NCBI GenBank assembly: GCA_002813285.1 | Contig: PHTZ01000001.1 | Span: 2,975,501-3,039,500 of the forward strand | DNA: 64,000 bases | Direction: 5' to 3' | Origin: Flavobacteriaceae bacterium MAR_2009_75 | GTDB taxonomy: Bacteria; Bacteroidota; Bacteroidia; Flavobacteriales; Flavobacteriaceae | Shown here: positions 24,576 to 34,114 of the stretch, piece after piece | Layout of the letters: the number at the start of each line of letters is the position of its first letter | Numbering within the stretch: the stretch's first letter is position 1 | Program-made: the position numbers and the translations under genes | The notes under the pieces: generated by a model | Databases searched by the model: none | Told to the model about the DNA's origin: nothing | Seen by the model: only the letters and a program-made list of their open reading frames with translations

Positions 24576-27500
24576 ATGCCCAAACATTTTGCGCTTATTG
24601 CACTCGCCGCCCTATTATTTACAGCTTGTGCTACTTATAAAACAAAATATAAAGATGGTGATGGTTCTAATTTTAAGCCGAACAGAGAGGTATCACATAC
24701 CTTTTATTTAATCGGCGATGCAGGTCTGTCGCCTATGAACGATATGAACAAAGCGCTTAAAATTTTTAAAAAGCGCTTGGATCAAGCTGACGAAAACAGT
24801 ACCGCGCTTTTTTTAGGAGATAACATATACCCTGCGGGTTTGCCAGACCCTAAAGATTCTACTGCCGCTTACTTAAAGGCTAAAAATGACCTAGACGCCC
24901 AATTAAAAACTTTGAAAAACTTTAAGGGTAAGCCCCTGTTCATTCCTGGTAACCATGACTGGTACACCGAAGGCTTGGTGGGTCTGAAAAGAGAGCAAAA
25001 ATATATTCAGAAGGCCCTTGATAGCAAAGATGTATTTTTTCCTGAAGATGGCTGCCCGATAGAAACTATCGAAGTTAACGACAAAGTGACCATTATTGCG
25101 ATTGATACAGAATGGTATTTGACCAATTGGGATAAGCGACCCGATATAAACGATAAATGTGATATTAAAAGCAGAGATGGCTTTTGGTTAGAATTGGAAG
25201 ATGAGATTAAAGATAACCGTCAAAAAACGACCATTATTGCTATGCACCATCCTATGTTCAGCTATGGGCCTCATGGCGGGCAATATACTTTTAAAAGAAA
25301 CCTGTATCCGAAAGGTAAAATAGGTCCGTTACCCTTATTGGGCAGTTTTATCAATGTTTTGCGACGTACTTCAGGGGCTTCTACCGAAGATATGGGCAAT
25401 AAGCGTTACAATGAGTTGAAAAAACGGTTGCTGACATTGGCCCAATATTCTCAAAAAGTCATTTTAGCTTCAGGGCATGAGCATACTTTGCAATACATTG
25501 TCGAAGAGAATACCCCGCAAATTGTGAGTGGTTCTGGTGCTAAGAAAGGAGCGACCCGACTGTTAAACGGTAGTTTATTTTCAACAGGTCGAAGAGGTTA
25601 TGCAGTTTTAGAAGTATATAAAGACGGTTCTTCAAAAGTTGATTTCTATGGTACGGGAGCGCAAGAAAGTGAAGAGTTCTTGTTCAGTACCCAAGTTTTG
25701 CCGCCCGACCGTAAAATTTTCGAAGAAAAATACCCTGACAAGTTTCCGGAAACGGTAAAGGCTTCGGTTTATACAGAAGATGAAATTGAAAGAAGTTCAT
25801 TTTTCAAATTTTTATGGGGTGAACGTTACCGAAAATATTATGCAAAAAAAGTAACTGCGCCGACGGTCAATTTAGATACGTTAATGGGTGGCCTTGAACC
25901 CGTTCACAAAGGTGGCGGTCACCAATCGAAATCATTACGCCTAAGACATAAGAGCGGTAAAGAATATGTAATGCGTGCCCTTAGAAAAGATGCCGAATTA
26001 TATCTGCAGGCTATGGCCTTTCAAGAGCAATATGTGATGGGGGAGTTCGAAAACACCTATACCGAGAACTTTTTACTTGATTTTTATACAGGATCTCATC
26101 CTTACGCTCCCTTCACTACAGCTGCATTATCTGATGCTGTAGGGTTGTACCATACCAACCCGGTACTTTATTACATACCCAAACAGCCCGCTTTAAAAGA
26201 TTTTAATGAAAGTTTTGGAGACGAACTTTATATGATAGAGGAACATGCCGGTGACGGTCATGGCAATTTGGCTAGTTTTGGGTATTCCGATGAGTTGAAA
26301 AGTACCGATAGCATGCTCGAAGATTTGAGGGATGATGAAAAATATGAGGTTGATTCAGAGCTGTATTTAAGAGCTCGACTTTTTGATATGGTAATCGGTG
26401 ATTGGGATCGACACGTGGATCAATGGCGATGGGCCAAGTTCAAAGATGCTGAAAATGGTAAGATACTATACAGGCCTGTTCCTAGAGATAGAGACATGGT
26501 CTATTCTAAACATGGTGATGGTTTTTTTATGAACCTTGCGACGCGTATCGTTCCTGCGCTAAGTTTGATGGAAGGTTTTAACGATGAGATCCGAAACGTA
26601 AAAGGGTTTAATTCTTCGCCAAAAACCTATGTGCTTGACGTGGCTGTACTTCCTGAAACTACCTTAGAGCAATGGTTGACACAAGCTCGTTTTCTACGAG
26701 ATAATTTATCTGATGAAGCTTTAGATAAATCGTTTCAGTCATTCCCGAAAGAAGTTCGGGATGAAACCGTAGATGAAATCAAGAATATCTTGAAATCAAG
26801 GTTGTCGAATATCGAAGAAACAGCCGAAGAATATTATCAAGTTTTGAATAAGTACGCAGTCGTGGTGGGCACAGATAAAGATGACTGGTTCGAAATCAAT
26901 ATTTTAAATAAAAACGAGACGCAGGTCAAGGTCTACCGTAATCTGAAAGGGGAAAAGAAAAAAATGTTCTTTCAGAAAACTTTTAATGACAAGGTCGCTA
27001 AAGAAATATGGGTCTATGGTCTAGATGATGATGACCGATTTGAGGTGAACGGTTCACGGGCGAGTGGTATTAAGGTAAGACTTATCGGCGGTCAGAATAA
27101 TGATATATATGAATTGAAGCAAGGGGGCAAAATTGCTATTTACGATTTCAAGTCAAAAGAAAATACCCTTACGGAAACCAAGAATGCCAAAGTGAAATTG
27201 ACCGATGACTATTTTGTCAATACATATTTGCCATTGAAGATTCGTAATTCGGTCAATCAGATTATACCGACCATTGGATTTAATCCTGATGATGGGGTAA
27301 AAATTGGTTTCAACGACACCTATACCTATAATGGTTTTAGGCAAAACCCGTTTACACAAAAACATACATTAGATGCTTCTTTTTATTTTGCCACAAGTGG
27401 ATTCGAAGTAGGTTATTCAGGTGAATTTGCGGAAATTTTTGAAAACTGGAATTTCGATATTTCCACACGGTTTACTAGTCCGAATTACAGCATTAACTTC

Positions 27501-28286
27501 TTTGGTTTCGGCAACGAAACGGTAAATAAAGATGATGACCTTGACCTTGACTACAATAGGGTAAAATTGCAGACATTTGAAATAGCCCCATCACTGGTCT
27601 GGCGGAGTAAGTTAGGCGCTAAGCTGCAGACCGCTATTTCCTATGAATCAATTAATGTTGAAGAGACCGAAGATCGTTTTATTAATACCTTTTATGTGCA
27701 AAATGGTGAAGATAATAGAAAGTCTTTTGTGGGCCTAGATGCCGAGTATTCTTATGCAAATGTAGATAATGATGCTTTTCCTACGATGGGCATGGCGACT
27801 TCACTTAAGGTGGGGTATAAAAATAATTTAACCGAGGAAACAGGCTACGGATATATTGTTCCTTCCATATCGTTCGACTATAAATTAATACCTAGCGGGA
27901 GGCTGGTCTTAGCCTCAAAATGGAAAGCGCAATTCAATATTGGCGATGGTTATGAGTTTTATCAAGCTGCCAGTATCGGTGGGCTCGACGGTCTTCGGGG
28001 TTTCAGAAATCAGCGTTTTACCGGTAAAAAGTCATATTATCAAAATACTGATGTTAGATATAGCTTGCGACGTATTAAAACTGAACTGCTGCCCGTGACC
28101 TTGGGTTTATACGGTGGCTTTGATTACGGCCGGGTATGGATACCTGAGATGGATTCAGATAATTGGCACACCTCCTACGGCGGAGGCTTCTTTTTAAACG
28201 GTGCCGATATCGTTACAGCGCGCGCTGCACTATTTTATAGTGTAGACGGCCCACGATTTTCGTTTGGCGTAGGTTTCGGTTTTTAA
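24576..28286 (+). CDS. Giant lipoprotein: metallophosphoesterase, kinase-like middle region and Omp85-like barrel
   Basis: A 1236-residue protein with a lipoprotein signal (Cys18 in LLFTAC). Residues about 40-370 are a calcineurin/acid-phosphatase-like metallophosphoesterase: LIGDAGLSP, LFLGDNIYPAGLP, IPGNHDWY, AMHHPMFSYG and ASGHEHTLQY give the full metal set. Residues about 445-660 contain HQSKSLRLRHKSGKEYVMRA, VIGDWDRHVDQWRWAKF (about 607) and PVPRDRDMVY (about 633), which resemble glycine/lysine, catalytic and metal-binding motifs of Fam20/CotH-like atypical kinases; this reading is my inference. Residues about 890-1236 are beta-rich and end like an Omp85/BamA barrel (GGLDGLRGFRNQRFTGKKSY, final aromatic FGVGFGF). 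It is probably an outer-membrane protein acting on phosphorylated surface or periplasmic substrates. Confidence 0.82.
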   Translation: MPKHFALIALAALLFTACATYKTKYKDGDGSNFKPNREVSHTFYLIGDAGLSPMNDMNKALKIFKKRLDQADENSTALFLGDNIYPAGLPDPKDSTAAYLKAKNDLDAQLKTLKNFKGKPLFIPGNHDWYTEGLVGLKREQKYIQKALDSKDVFFPEDGCPIETIEVNDKVTIIAIDTEWYLTNWDKRPDINDKCDIKSRDGFWLELEDEIKDNRQKTTIIAMHHPMFSYGPHGGQYTFKRNLYPKGKIGPLPLLGSFINVLRRTSGASTEDMGNKRYNELKKRLLTLAQYSQKVILASGHEHTLQYIVEENTPQIVSGSGAKKGATRLLNGSLFSTGRRGYAVLEVYKDGSSKVDFYGTGAQESEEFLFSTQVLPPDRKIFEEKYPDKFPETVKASVYTEDEIERSSFFKFLWGERYRKYYAKKVTAPTVNLDTLMGGLEPVHKGGGHQSKSLRLRHKSGKEYVMRALRKDAELYLQAMAFQEQYVMGEFENTYTENFLLDFYTGSHPYAPFTTAALSDAVGLYHTNPVLYYIPKQPALKDFNESFGDELYMIEEHAGDGHGNLASFGYSDELKSTDSMLEDLRDDEKYEVDSELYLRARLFDMVIGDWDRHVDQWRWAKFKDAENGKILYRPVPRDRDMVYSKHGDGFFMNLATRIVPALSLMEGFNDEIRNVKGFNSSPKTYVLDVAVLPETTLEQWLTQARFLRDNLSDEALDKSFQSFPKEVRDETVDEIKNILKSRLSNIEETAEEYYQVLNKYAVVVGTDKDDWFEINILNKNETQVKVYRNLKGEKKKMFFQKTFNDKVAKEIWVYGLDDDDRFEVNGSRASGIKVRLIGGQNNDIYELKQGGKIAIYDFKSKENTLTETKNAKVKLTDDYFVNTYLPLKIRNSVNQIIPTIGFNPDDGVKIGFNDTYTYNGFRQNPFTQKHTLDASFYFATSGFEVGYSGEFAEIFENWNFDISTRFTSPNYSINFFGFGNETVNKDDDLDLDYNRVKLQTFEIAPSLVWRSKLGAKLQTAISYESINVEETEDRFINTFYVQNGEDNRKSFVGLDAEYSYANVDNDAFPTMGMATSLKVGYKNNLTEETGYGYIVPSISFDYKLIPSGRLVLASKWKAQFNIGDGYEFYQAASIGGLDGLRGFRNQRFTGKKSYYQNTDVRYSLRRIKTELLPVTLGLYGGFDYGRVWIPEMDSDNWHTSYGGGFFLNGADIVTARAALFYSVDGPRFSFGVGFGF

Positions 28287-28298
28287 GTTCAGAACTCC

Positions 28299-29153
28299 CT
28301 ATTTCAGTTCGAAAGAATAGAGGTTGCCACCCCCATCTTTCTTTTCCTCATCGGAGAGTAGAAGGTTATTTGGCCCTGAAAAACAAACCGACTCCAGTTG
28401 GGTACGAACCCCTAAGTCTAGTTCTTTTCGATTTCCATCGAAAAAATTATCCGATTTGAAATCGGTAAAAATATAGAGCTTGCCATAACCTAATAAAACA
28501 AGGGTCTTGCCGTCACTTGATATATCGGCAGAAGTTACTCTACAAGTGTTCCAATCAGCGCATAGATTAAAATTGCGGACAAATTCAGCTTTGTAATTTC
28601 CTTTTTTGGCAGGTATTTTATAGAGTGATGTTTCTCCAGAAAATGGTTCCGTACGGTTTTTGGTGAAAATATAGAGATAATCGTTCAAGTGAAAAAAGGC
28701 TTCTGCATCGAACATTCTGTCTTTTTTCTTGGCAGGAAAATCTTTTTGTTCAGGGTAACTGAATTTTATTTTTTTGGCATCTATTTTATCGCCTTTCTCC
28801 TCTTCAGGGTTAGGCAATATATAGATGGTCAAGTCTTTTCGATTATTGAGATTGTTTCCAAAATCACCTATATACAAATTTCCTTCTTTATCAGTGGTTA
28901 ACTCTTCCCAATCTTTGTTTTTAGCATTTTTGACCTCAAACTCTTTCTCTAAATTTCCTTTGAAATCAACTTTGTATATATGGTCTGCATTTCCGCTATC
29001 GGCGACAAACCATGCCGAATTATCTTTATAATATGCCATACCCGAGTTTTCTTCAAGTACGCTCGGCAGTTTTGTGATATAGTTCAATTGCCCATGATTG
29101 GCACAGCTGTAGAGAAGAAAAGATGATAGAAATATAAAGGACAGATTTTTCAA
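28299..29153 (-). CDS. Beta-propeller-like lipoprotein
   Basis: A 284-residue lipoprotein (FIFLSSFLLYSCANHG, Cys17). The body repeats strands such as NSGMAYYKDNSAWFVADSGN, DWEELTTDKEGNLYIGDFGN, DRMFDAEAFFHLNDYLYIF and TSADISSDGKTLVLLGYG, consistent with an SMP-30/NHL/esterase-like propeller. Many Flavobacteriaceae have such proteins of unknown function. It converges with the metallophosphoesterase-barrel gene (12 bases between stops). No catalytic residues can be named with confidence. Confidence 0.7.
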   Translation of the reverse strand: MKNLSFIFLSSFLLYSCANHGQLNYITKLPSVLEENSGMAYYKDNSAWFVADSGNADHIYKVDFKGNLEKEFEVKNAKNKDWEELTTDKEGNLYIGDFGNNLNNRKDLTIYILPNPEEEKGDKIDAKKIKFSYPEQKDFPAKKKDRMFDAEAFFHLNDYLYIFTKNRTEPFSGETSLYKIPAKKGNYKAEFVRNFNLCADWNTCRVTSADISSDGKTLVLLGYGKLYIFTDFKSDNFFDGNRKELDLGVRTQLESVCFSGPNNLLLSDEEKKDGGGNLYSFELK

Positions 29154-29233
29154 TAGAGTTGAATTTTCATGTTTTGATAGAATACAATCATATGCGCAAA
29201 TTACTTTTACCTTATAGCGCAGGTGAGAATTAC

Positions 29234-30595
29234 TTATTTTACATTACTCGCTACTCTCTGGTCGGTTTTCATTTTAAGATTCTCAATGAAGAATTTTCCT
29301 AGGTTACGACCTTGTTCTAGACCGACTTCTATCGCAACGCGGTAATGAATACCACCATACATTCTACTTATCGCGGCTTCGTCTGCCGCTTCATTGAATG
29401 ATTTGAAACTTCTAATGGGTAGGCCATAAGCCACTTCGGTATCATCATCAAAACTGAAATTGTCGCCGAAAATATTGGTCAGTGCTGTGGATGCTGCACC
29501 CGATACAACGGAATGTCCACTTGTGTATTCCGGAAATGGTGGAGTTTGAAGAACAGGTTTCCAGTCGTCGTCTATATGTTGATTGATAAGTGTTTCTGGT
29601 CTAATAAGGTTACTTCGGTACTTTTCATCCCAACAGCTAATAAACCCGTCAGCAATGGCCATAGAGGTTTTAGTGTAGGCAAAGAGAGTTTTTTTGAAAT
29701 CGCTTTCCGTTTTTCTTGCCGCTATTTTGGTTATGCCGATCCAATGGGCCCCAGGTGTAATCTTTTTGGTTGCGAACATGAGATGGCCTCTCGTTACCGA
29801 TACATAAGGGTTGCAGTCCCAAAACTTGGCAATTTGAATTTCTTCTGACTCGTCACCATCTTCTTCTATTTTCTTTCCAATATCATAGACCTCTTTCAGC
29901 TCCTTATAAAAATCGGATGATTTTTCCATTGAAAAGGCGGGTGGGGGTGTAGGCTTAAATTGTGCGGCCGAATCGATAACAAATGGTCGTATTTTGTTCC
30001 AATGGGGTTCAATCCCGTCCATATATGCAGGTGGGGTAGGTTGCCAGCGACCCGGATTATCGGCATCTACGGTAAACTTCGGCATTGTACGGGTTTGAGC
30101 ATAATTATCTTTAGACATCCACTCGCCGATGTGATCGGCTACCATTAAACCATATTCTTTTGAGCTTGTAAAAACGTCTGTGTTTTTGTTTTGCCATTCT
30201 CCGTAAAGACTGTCACGCAGAGCTTCCATGCGATCTTCAGAAAAAATCAATCTCTTGCTCAGCTCCATATGGGCCACTAAAGCGGCCATCTCATAATTTA
30301 CTGTTGATGTAGTATCCGGTTTAGGTATTGGTTTCAAGTCTCTTACTTGCCCTGCCAAAGATTGATATTCTTCATTGTAAAGCGCGACGATTTCATAAGC
30401 GGCAATATTAGGGTAAGCGAAAATTCGACTCGCCACAGGCGGTGAGAAAATATCATGGATCATAATTTCGGTTACCTTATCGACCGATGCATGTAAATCT
30501 TCTGCAGTAACTTCAATAGGTTCAAGGCTTTTTTGTTCTGTTTTGCACGCCGCCAAGCTTATGAGTAATAGCACTAAAAGAGAAATCTTCTTCAT
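29234..30595 (-). CDS. Vanadium-dependent haloperoxidase-like lipoprotein (PAP2 superfamily)
   Basis: A 453-residue protein from the ATG at 30595; six residues upstream are in frame but the lipoprotein signal (KKISLLVLLLISLAAC) starts here. The C-terminal part carries the vanadate/phosphate pocket: KYRSNLIRP fits K-x6-RP, EYTSGHS stands for the PSGH block and SRMYGGIHYRVA fits SR-x5-H. The acid-phosphatase Asp of HX3D is Ala here, which favours a haloperoxidase over a phosphatase. Such enzymes oxidise iodide or bromide with hydrogen peroxide and are common in algal-associated flavobacteria. Surface-exposed or periplasmic. An inverted repeat lies about 74 bases upstream. Confidence 0.82.
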   Translation of the reverse strand: MKKISLLVLLLISLAACKTEQKSLEPIEVTAEDLHASVDKVTEIMIHDIFSPPVASRIFAYPNIAAYEIVALYNEEYQSLAGQVRDLKPIPKPDTTSTVNYEMAALVAHMELSKRLIFSEDRMEALRDSLYGEWQNKNTDVFTSSKEYGLMVADHIGEWMSKDNYAQTRTMPKFTVDADNPGRWQPTPPAYMDGIEPHWNKIRPFVIDSAAQFKPTPPPAFSMEKSSDFYKELKEVYDIGKKIEEDGDESEEIQIAKFWDCNPYVSVTRGHLMFATKKITPGAHWIGITKIAARKTESDFKKTLFAYTKTSMAIADGFISCWDEKYRSNLIRPETLINQHIDDDWKPVLQTPPFPEYTSGHSVVSGAASTALTNIFGDNFSFDDDTEVAYGLPIRSFKSFNEAADEAAISRMYGGIHYRVAIEVGLEQGRNLGKFFIENLKMKTDQRVASNVK

Positions 30596-30975
30596 TATAC
30601 TTATGAATAACATTCTATACTTATTATTTGATGCAAATTTACCTGTCTAGATAAGAGCTGAACAAGTAAATATTCTTGCAAAAGAATATTCAAAATTACA
30701 TTATTTTAAAGTTCTGTAAAGAGGTGAATATAAGAATAGATTCTTGCAATTTAAAGCGATGAACACCTAAGAAAATTTTATAGCCACAGTAAGGGTGTTT
30801 AGATGCATTATTGCACGCAGTACTACTTATGTAAACTAGTGTATTCCAATATAACATTCTAAAGTTAAGTCGAGATAAACGTGTATTCAAGAATTGACAG
30901 TTTATGGGTTGATTATTGAATTGTTATTAAATTATCCGATATATTTACCCCTTATAATCAAACCGAGCCATTTAC
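30596..30975. other. Divergent intergenic region between haloperoxidase and sodium symporter genes
   Basis: This 380-base AT-rich gap holds the upstream regions of two divergent genes. A nine-base inverted repeat is at 30669-30690. On the plus strand TTG at 30921-30923 and TATATTTA at 30940-30947 form a weak promoter-like pair (16-base spacer) before the symporter. A 64-residue ORF on the minus strand (30696-30890) has no recognisable features and is not called. Confidence 0.5.
30669..30690. promoter_or_regulatory. Inverted repeat upstream of the haloperoxidase gene
   Basis: AATATTCTT (30669-30677) and AAGAATATT (30682-30690) are perfect inverted arms with a GCAA spacer, 74 bases before the haloperoxidase start. 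The symmetry fits a dimeric regulator site or a hairpin; the low GC makes chance possible. Confidence 0.35.
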
Positions 30976-32628
30976 ATGATTGGAATTATTTCTTTTTTAG
31001 GTTTTACGATTTTGGTAGCTGTGATAGCCTATTTTGCGACTCGCACGACAGATGAACAATCATCTGATGGTTATTTTTTAGGAGGAAGAAGCTTAACGGC
31101 AGGTGTAATTGCAGGTTCATTGTTATTGACCAACCTTTCTACCGAACAAATCGTAGGGCTTAATGGTAGTGCATATAAAGACGGGCTCTCCGTAATGGCT
31201 TGGGAAACATTAGCGGCTATTGCAATGGTGGTAACGGCTATATTTTTATTGCCAAGATATTTAAAGGGTGGCCTGACTACCGTACCTCAGTTCTTGGCGA
31301 CGCGGTTCGATGTGACAACTAAAACTATCACGTCGATACTCTTTTTAACAGGTTATGTGGTTGTGCTCTTGCCGGTAATCCTTTATTCCGGTTCGGTGGC
31401 CATCAGTGGTATGTTCGATATTCCCACGCTTCTCGGTGTTTCTGACCAGGCAGCTCTGGTTATCTGTATTTGGGGCATAGGTATTATAGGTTCGATTTAT
31501 GCAGTTTTCGGAGGATTGAAAGCAGTAGCGGTTTCCGATAGTATAAATGCAGTAGGGCTTATTATAGGAGGTATATTAATTCCCGTATTTGGTTTAATGG
31601 CTATCGGTGACGGAAGTATTCTTAATGGTTTGGATGTTCTGGTCGATGCAAACCCTGAGCGATTTGATTCAACTGGTGAGCCCGGCCAAGAGGTACCTTT
31701 TTCGACCATTTTTACAGGTATGATGCTGGTGCAACTTTTCTATTGGGGCACGAACCAACAAATTATACAACGTGCTTTGGGTGCTAAAAACTTAGCTGAA
31801 GGACAAAAAGGTCTTTTGTTGGCGTCGTTTTTAAAGATTTTAGGTCCATTGATTTTGGTATTGCCCGGTATGATTGCCTATCACTATTTTGACGGAGGAT
31901 TAGCTTCAAGTGATTTGGCCTACCCCGAATTGGTAAGAGCGGTACTGCCTAAAACATTGGTCGGCTTTTTTGCCGCGGTACTGTTCGGCGCTATTTTGAG
32001 TTCATTTAACAGTGTACTGAACAGTTCGGTAACCCTTTTTGGTATTGATATCTATAAACAGCATATAAATAAGGAAGCCTCGGAAATTACCGTAGTTAAA
32101 TACGGAAAAATATTTGGAGTGTGCTTGGCTTTGGCCGCCATGTTCATTGCGCCTTTGATTGCCGATGCGGGTAGCTTGTTCAATTACCTACAGAAAATTA
32201 ACGGTATTTATAGCATACCGATCTTTACCATTATCGCAGTAGGATATTTGACCAAAAGAGTACCTGCGATAGCCGCTAAAATTGGTATTGTTTCTGGATC
32301 TGTGCTCTATATCATCAGCGAGTTCTTCGTAGGCCCTAGGCTTCGTGAAAGTGCGGTTGAGGCAGCAAAGGCTACAGGGGTAACCGATGCGAATGCATTA
32401 ACTTTGATAGAGGCAGATGCCTACCCTCATTATTTACACGTAATGGCTATTCTCTTTGCGGCCAATATGATAATTATGTTAATAATCGGGAAAATTCTTC
32501 CAAGAAAAGAACCTTTTGAACTCGAGTATACGCAGCAGGTTTCCATTGAGCCTTATAAGTATGTAAAGCAGGTGGGAGGGGTTATTTGTATTATTGTAAT
32601 CGGTATTTATATTTACTTTGCCAAGTAA
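30976..32628 (+). CDS. Sodium/solute symporter (SSS family), probable sugar transporter
   Basis: A 550-residue inner-membrane symporter with about 13-14 transmembrane helices. SSS hallmarks include the N-terminal YFATRTTDEQSSDGYFLGGR, LLLTNLSTEQIVGLNGSAYK, the helix GSIYAVFGGLKAVAVSDSIN, YWGTNQQIIQRALGAKNL and ILSSFNSVLNSSVTLFGIDI. These resemble SGLT-type sodium/glucose-galactose cotransporters. It converges with xylB-xylA through a shared terminator, so xylose or a related sugar is the likely substrate; this is an inference from context. Confidence 0.9.
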   Translation: MIGIISFLGFTILVAVIAYFATRTTDEQSSDGYFLGGRSLTAGVIAGSLLLTNLSTEQIVGLNGSAYKDGLSVMAWETLAAIAMVVTAIFLLPRYLKGGLTTVPQFLATRFDVTTKTITSILFLTGYVVVLLPVILYSGSVAISGMFDIPTLLGVSDQAALVICIWGIGIIGSIYAVFGGLKAVAVSDSINAVGLIIGGILIPVFGLMAIGDGSILNGLDVLVDANPERFDSTGEPGQEVPFSTIFTGMMLVQLFYWGTNQQIIQRALGAKNLAEGQKGLLLASFLKILGPLILVLPGMIAYHYFDGGLASSDLAYPELVRAVLPKTLVGFFAAVLFGAILSSFNSVLNSSVTLFGIDIYKQHINKEASEITVVKYGKIFGVCLALAAMFIAPLIADAGSLFNYLQKINGIYSIPIFTIIAVGYLTKRVPAIAAKIGIVSGSVLYIISEFFVGPRLRESAVEAAKATGVTDANALTLIEADAYPHYLHVMAILFAANMIIMLIIGKILPRKEPFELEYTQQVSIEPYKYVKQVGGVICIIVIGIYIYFAK

Positions 32629-32648
32629 GTAAGCTAGATATAAAACAA

Positions 32649-32684
32649 AAAAAATCCTGTTGTCGTGAGACAACAGGATTTTTT
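32649..32684 (+). terminator. Bidirectional intrinsic terminator between symporter and xylA
   Basis: TCCTGTTGTC (32655-32664) pairs perfectly with GACAACAGGA (32669-32678) around a GTGA loop, flanked by A and T runs that extend the stem. It can end both the symporter transcript and the convergent xylB-xylA transcript. Confidence 0.92.
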
Positions 32685-32704
32685 AATTCTAATACTACAG
32701 CCTT

Positions 32705-34030
32705 CTAGATATGTTGGCTGATGATGTTCTCGAACAGCTCTTGCTTTCCACTTTGTAGATCAAGCTCCCCATTTTCATTGGCGATATCGTAAAGGTCTTT
32801 GAAGTCTAGTTTTCCGTTTTCAAAATCTTTTCCTTTTCCTGAGTCAAAAGAACCGTATCTTTTGGTTCTCATTTCTTCATAAGGTGAGGAAGTAATGATT
32901 TTATCGGCGGTTACCAAAGCTCTGGCAAAGATGTCCATACCGCCAATATGTGCGTGGAATACATCATCCATATCCGTAGAGTTTCTTCTGATTTTAGCAT
33001 CAAAATTGATACCTCCGCCTTGTAGCCCACCAGCTTTCAAGAAGGTTAACATCGCCTCGGTAACCTCGGTAATGTTGTTCGGAAATTGATCCGTATCCCA
33101 ACCATTTTGATAATCTCCGCGGTTGGCATCTAAGCTTCCCAACATGCCATGGGCAGCTGCGACTTCCATCTCATGTTGCATGGTGTGACTAGCTAATGTG
33201 GCGTGGTTGAATTCAAGGTTTAGTTTGAAATCATCTTGTAGCCCGTATTGATGTAAAAAGCCTACAACGGTCGCCGAATCAAAATCGTATTGATGTTTCA
33301 TAGGCTCCATCGGCTTGGGTTCAATGAAGAAATTTCCTTTGAAACCTTGACTTCTGGCATAATCTCGGGCCATACCCAAGAATTTACCCATATGATCTAG
33401 TTCTCTTTTGATGTCGGTGTTTAAAAGCGACATATAACCTTCTCGACCTCCCCAGAAAACATAGTTTTCACCGTTAAGTTCCATAGTGGCATCCAAAGCC
33501 AATTTAATTTGGCCTCCAGCTCTAGCTAAAACATTGAAATCAGGATTTGTCGATGCCCCGTTCATATATCTCGGATTTGAAAAGCAGTTCGCGGTACCCC
33601 ACAAAAGTTTCACTCCTGAGTCGGCTTGTTTGCCTTTGATATAGTCGACAATAGTTGACAATCTTTTTTCTGATTCGGCGAATGTATCCGCTTCTTGAAT
33701 CAAATCAAAATCATGAAAACAGAAGTAGTCAACACCCATTTTAGTGATGAATTCAAAGGCTGCATCAGCTTTGGCTTTAGCCGCTTCTACTGCATCGCTA
33801 GGTGCATCCCAAGGAAAGTTTTGAGTGCCCGGGCCAAATGGATCGGCACCTTGACCACAGAATGTATGCCAATAGGCAATAGCGAATTTAAAATGCTCTT
33901 TCATCGTTTTACCGGCAACTACCTGTTCTGGGTTGTACCATTTAAACGCTAATGGATTATCGGAATCTTTACCTTCAAATTTGATCTCTCCGACTCCTTT
34001 AAAATATTCTTTATCTCCTATTAATGCCAT
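32705..34030 (-). CDS. xylA: Xylose isomerase
   Basis: A 441-residue class II xylose isomerase. Conserved blocks are [29 protein letters not shown]-type region (FCFHDFDL with catalytic His), [54 protein letters not shown] and [11 protein letters not shown], which together supply both metal sites. Converts D-xylose to D-xylulose in the cytoplasm. It lies 84 bases downstream of xylB in the same direction; the pair is a xylose-use operon. Confidence 0.97.
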   Translation of the reverse strand: MALIGDKEYFKGVGEIKFEGKDSDNPLAFKWYNPEQVVAGKTMKEHFKFAIAYWHTFCGQGADPFGPGTQNFPWDAPSDAVEAAKAKADAAFEFITKMGVDYFCFHDFDLIQEADTFAESEKRLSTIVDYIKGKQADSGVKLLWGTANCFSNPRYMNGASTNPDFNVLARAGGQIKLALDATMELNGENYVFWGGREGYMSLLNTDIKRELDHMGKFLGMARDYARSQGFKGNFFIEPKPMEPMKHQYDFDSATVVGFLHQYGLQDDFKLNLEFNHATLASHTMQHEMEVAAAHGMLGSLDANRGDYQNGWDTDQFPNNITEVTEAMLTFLKAGGLQGGGINFDAKIRRNSTDMDDVFHAHIGGMDIFARALVTADKIITSSPYEEMRTKRYGSFDSGKGKDFENGKLDFKDLYDIANENGELDLQSGKQELFENIISQHI

Positions 34031-34114
34031 TGTTTATAAAATTTACGTGTTTAAGTTTTTAATTAGAGTTAAGTTATTTTTAATAGTTGTACTGCATAAT
34101 TCTTATGTAAGAAC

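Noticed and set aside
24524-24583. Upstream start for the HD-PycTM protein at 24583
   Set aside because: It overlaps the start of the divergent gene and adds a hydrophobic stretch not expected before an HD domain; the ATG at 24523 fits better.
30696-30890. A 64-residue minus-strand ORF in the haloperoxidase/symporter gap
   Set aside because: It has mixed composition with no signal, motif or good start context, and it overlaps the promoter region; random open frames of this length are common in AT-rich DNA.
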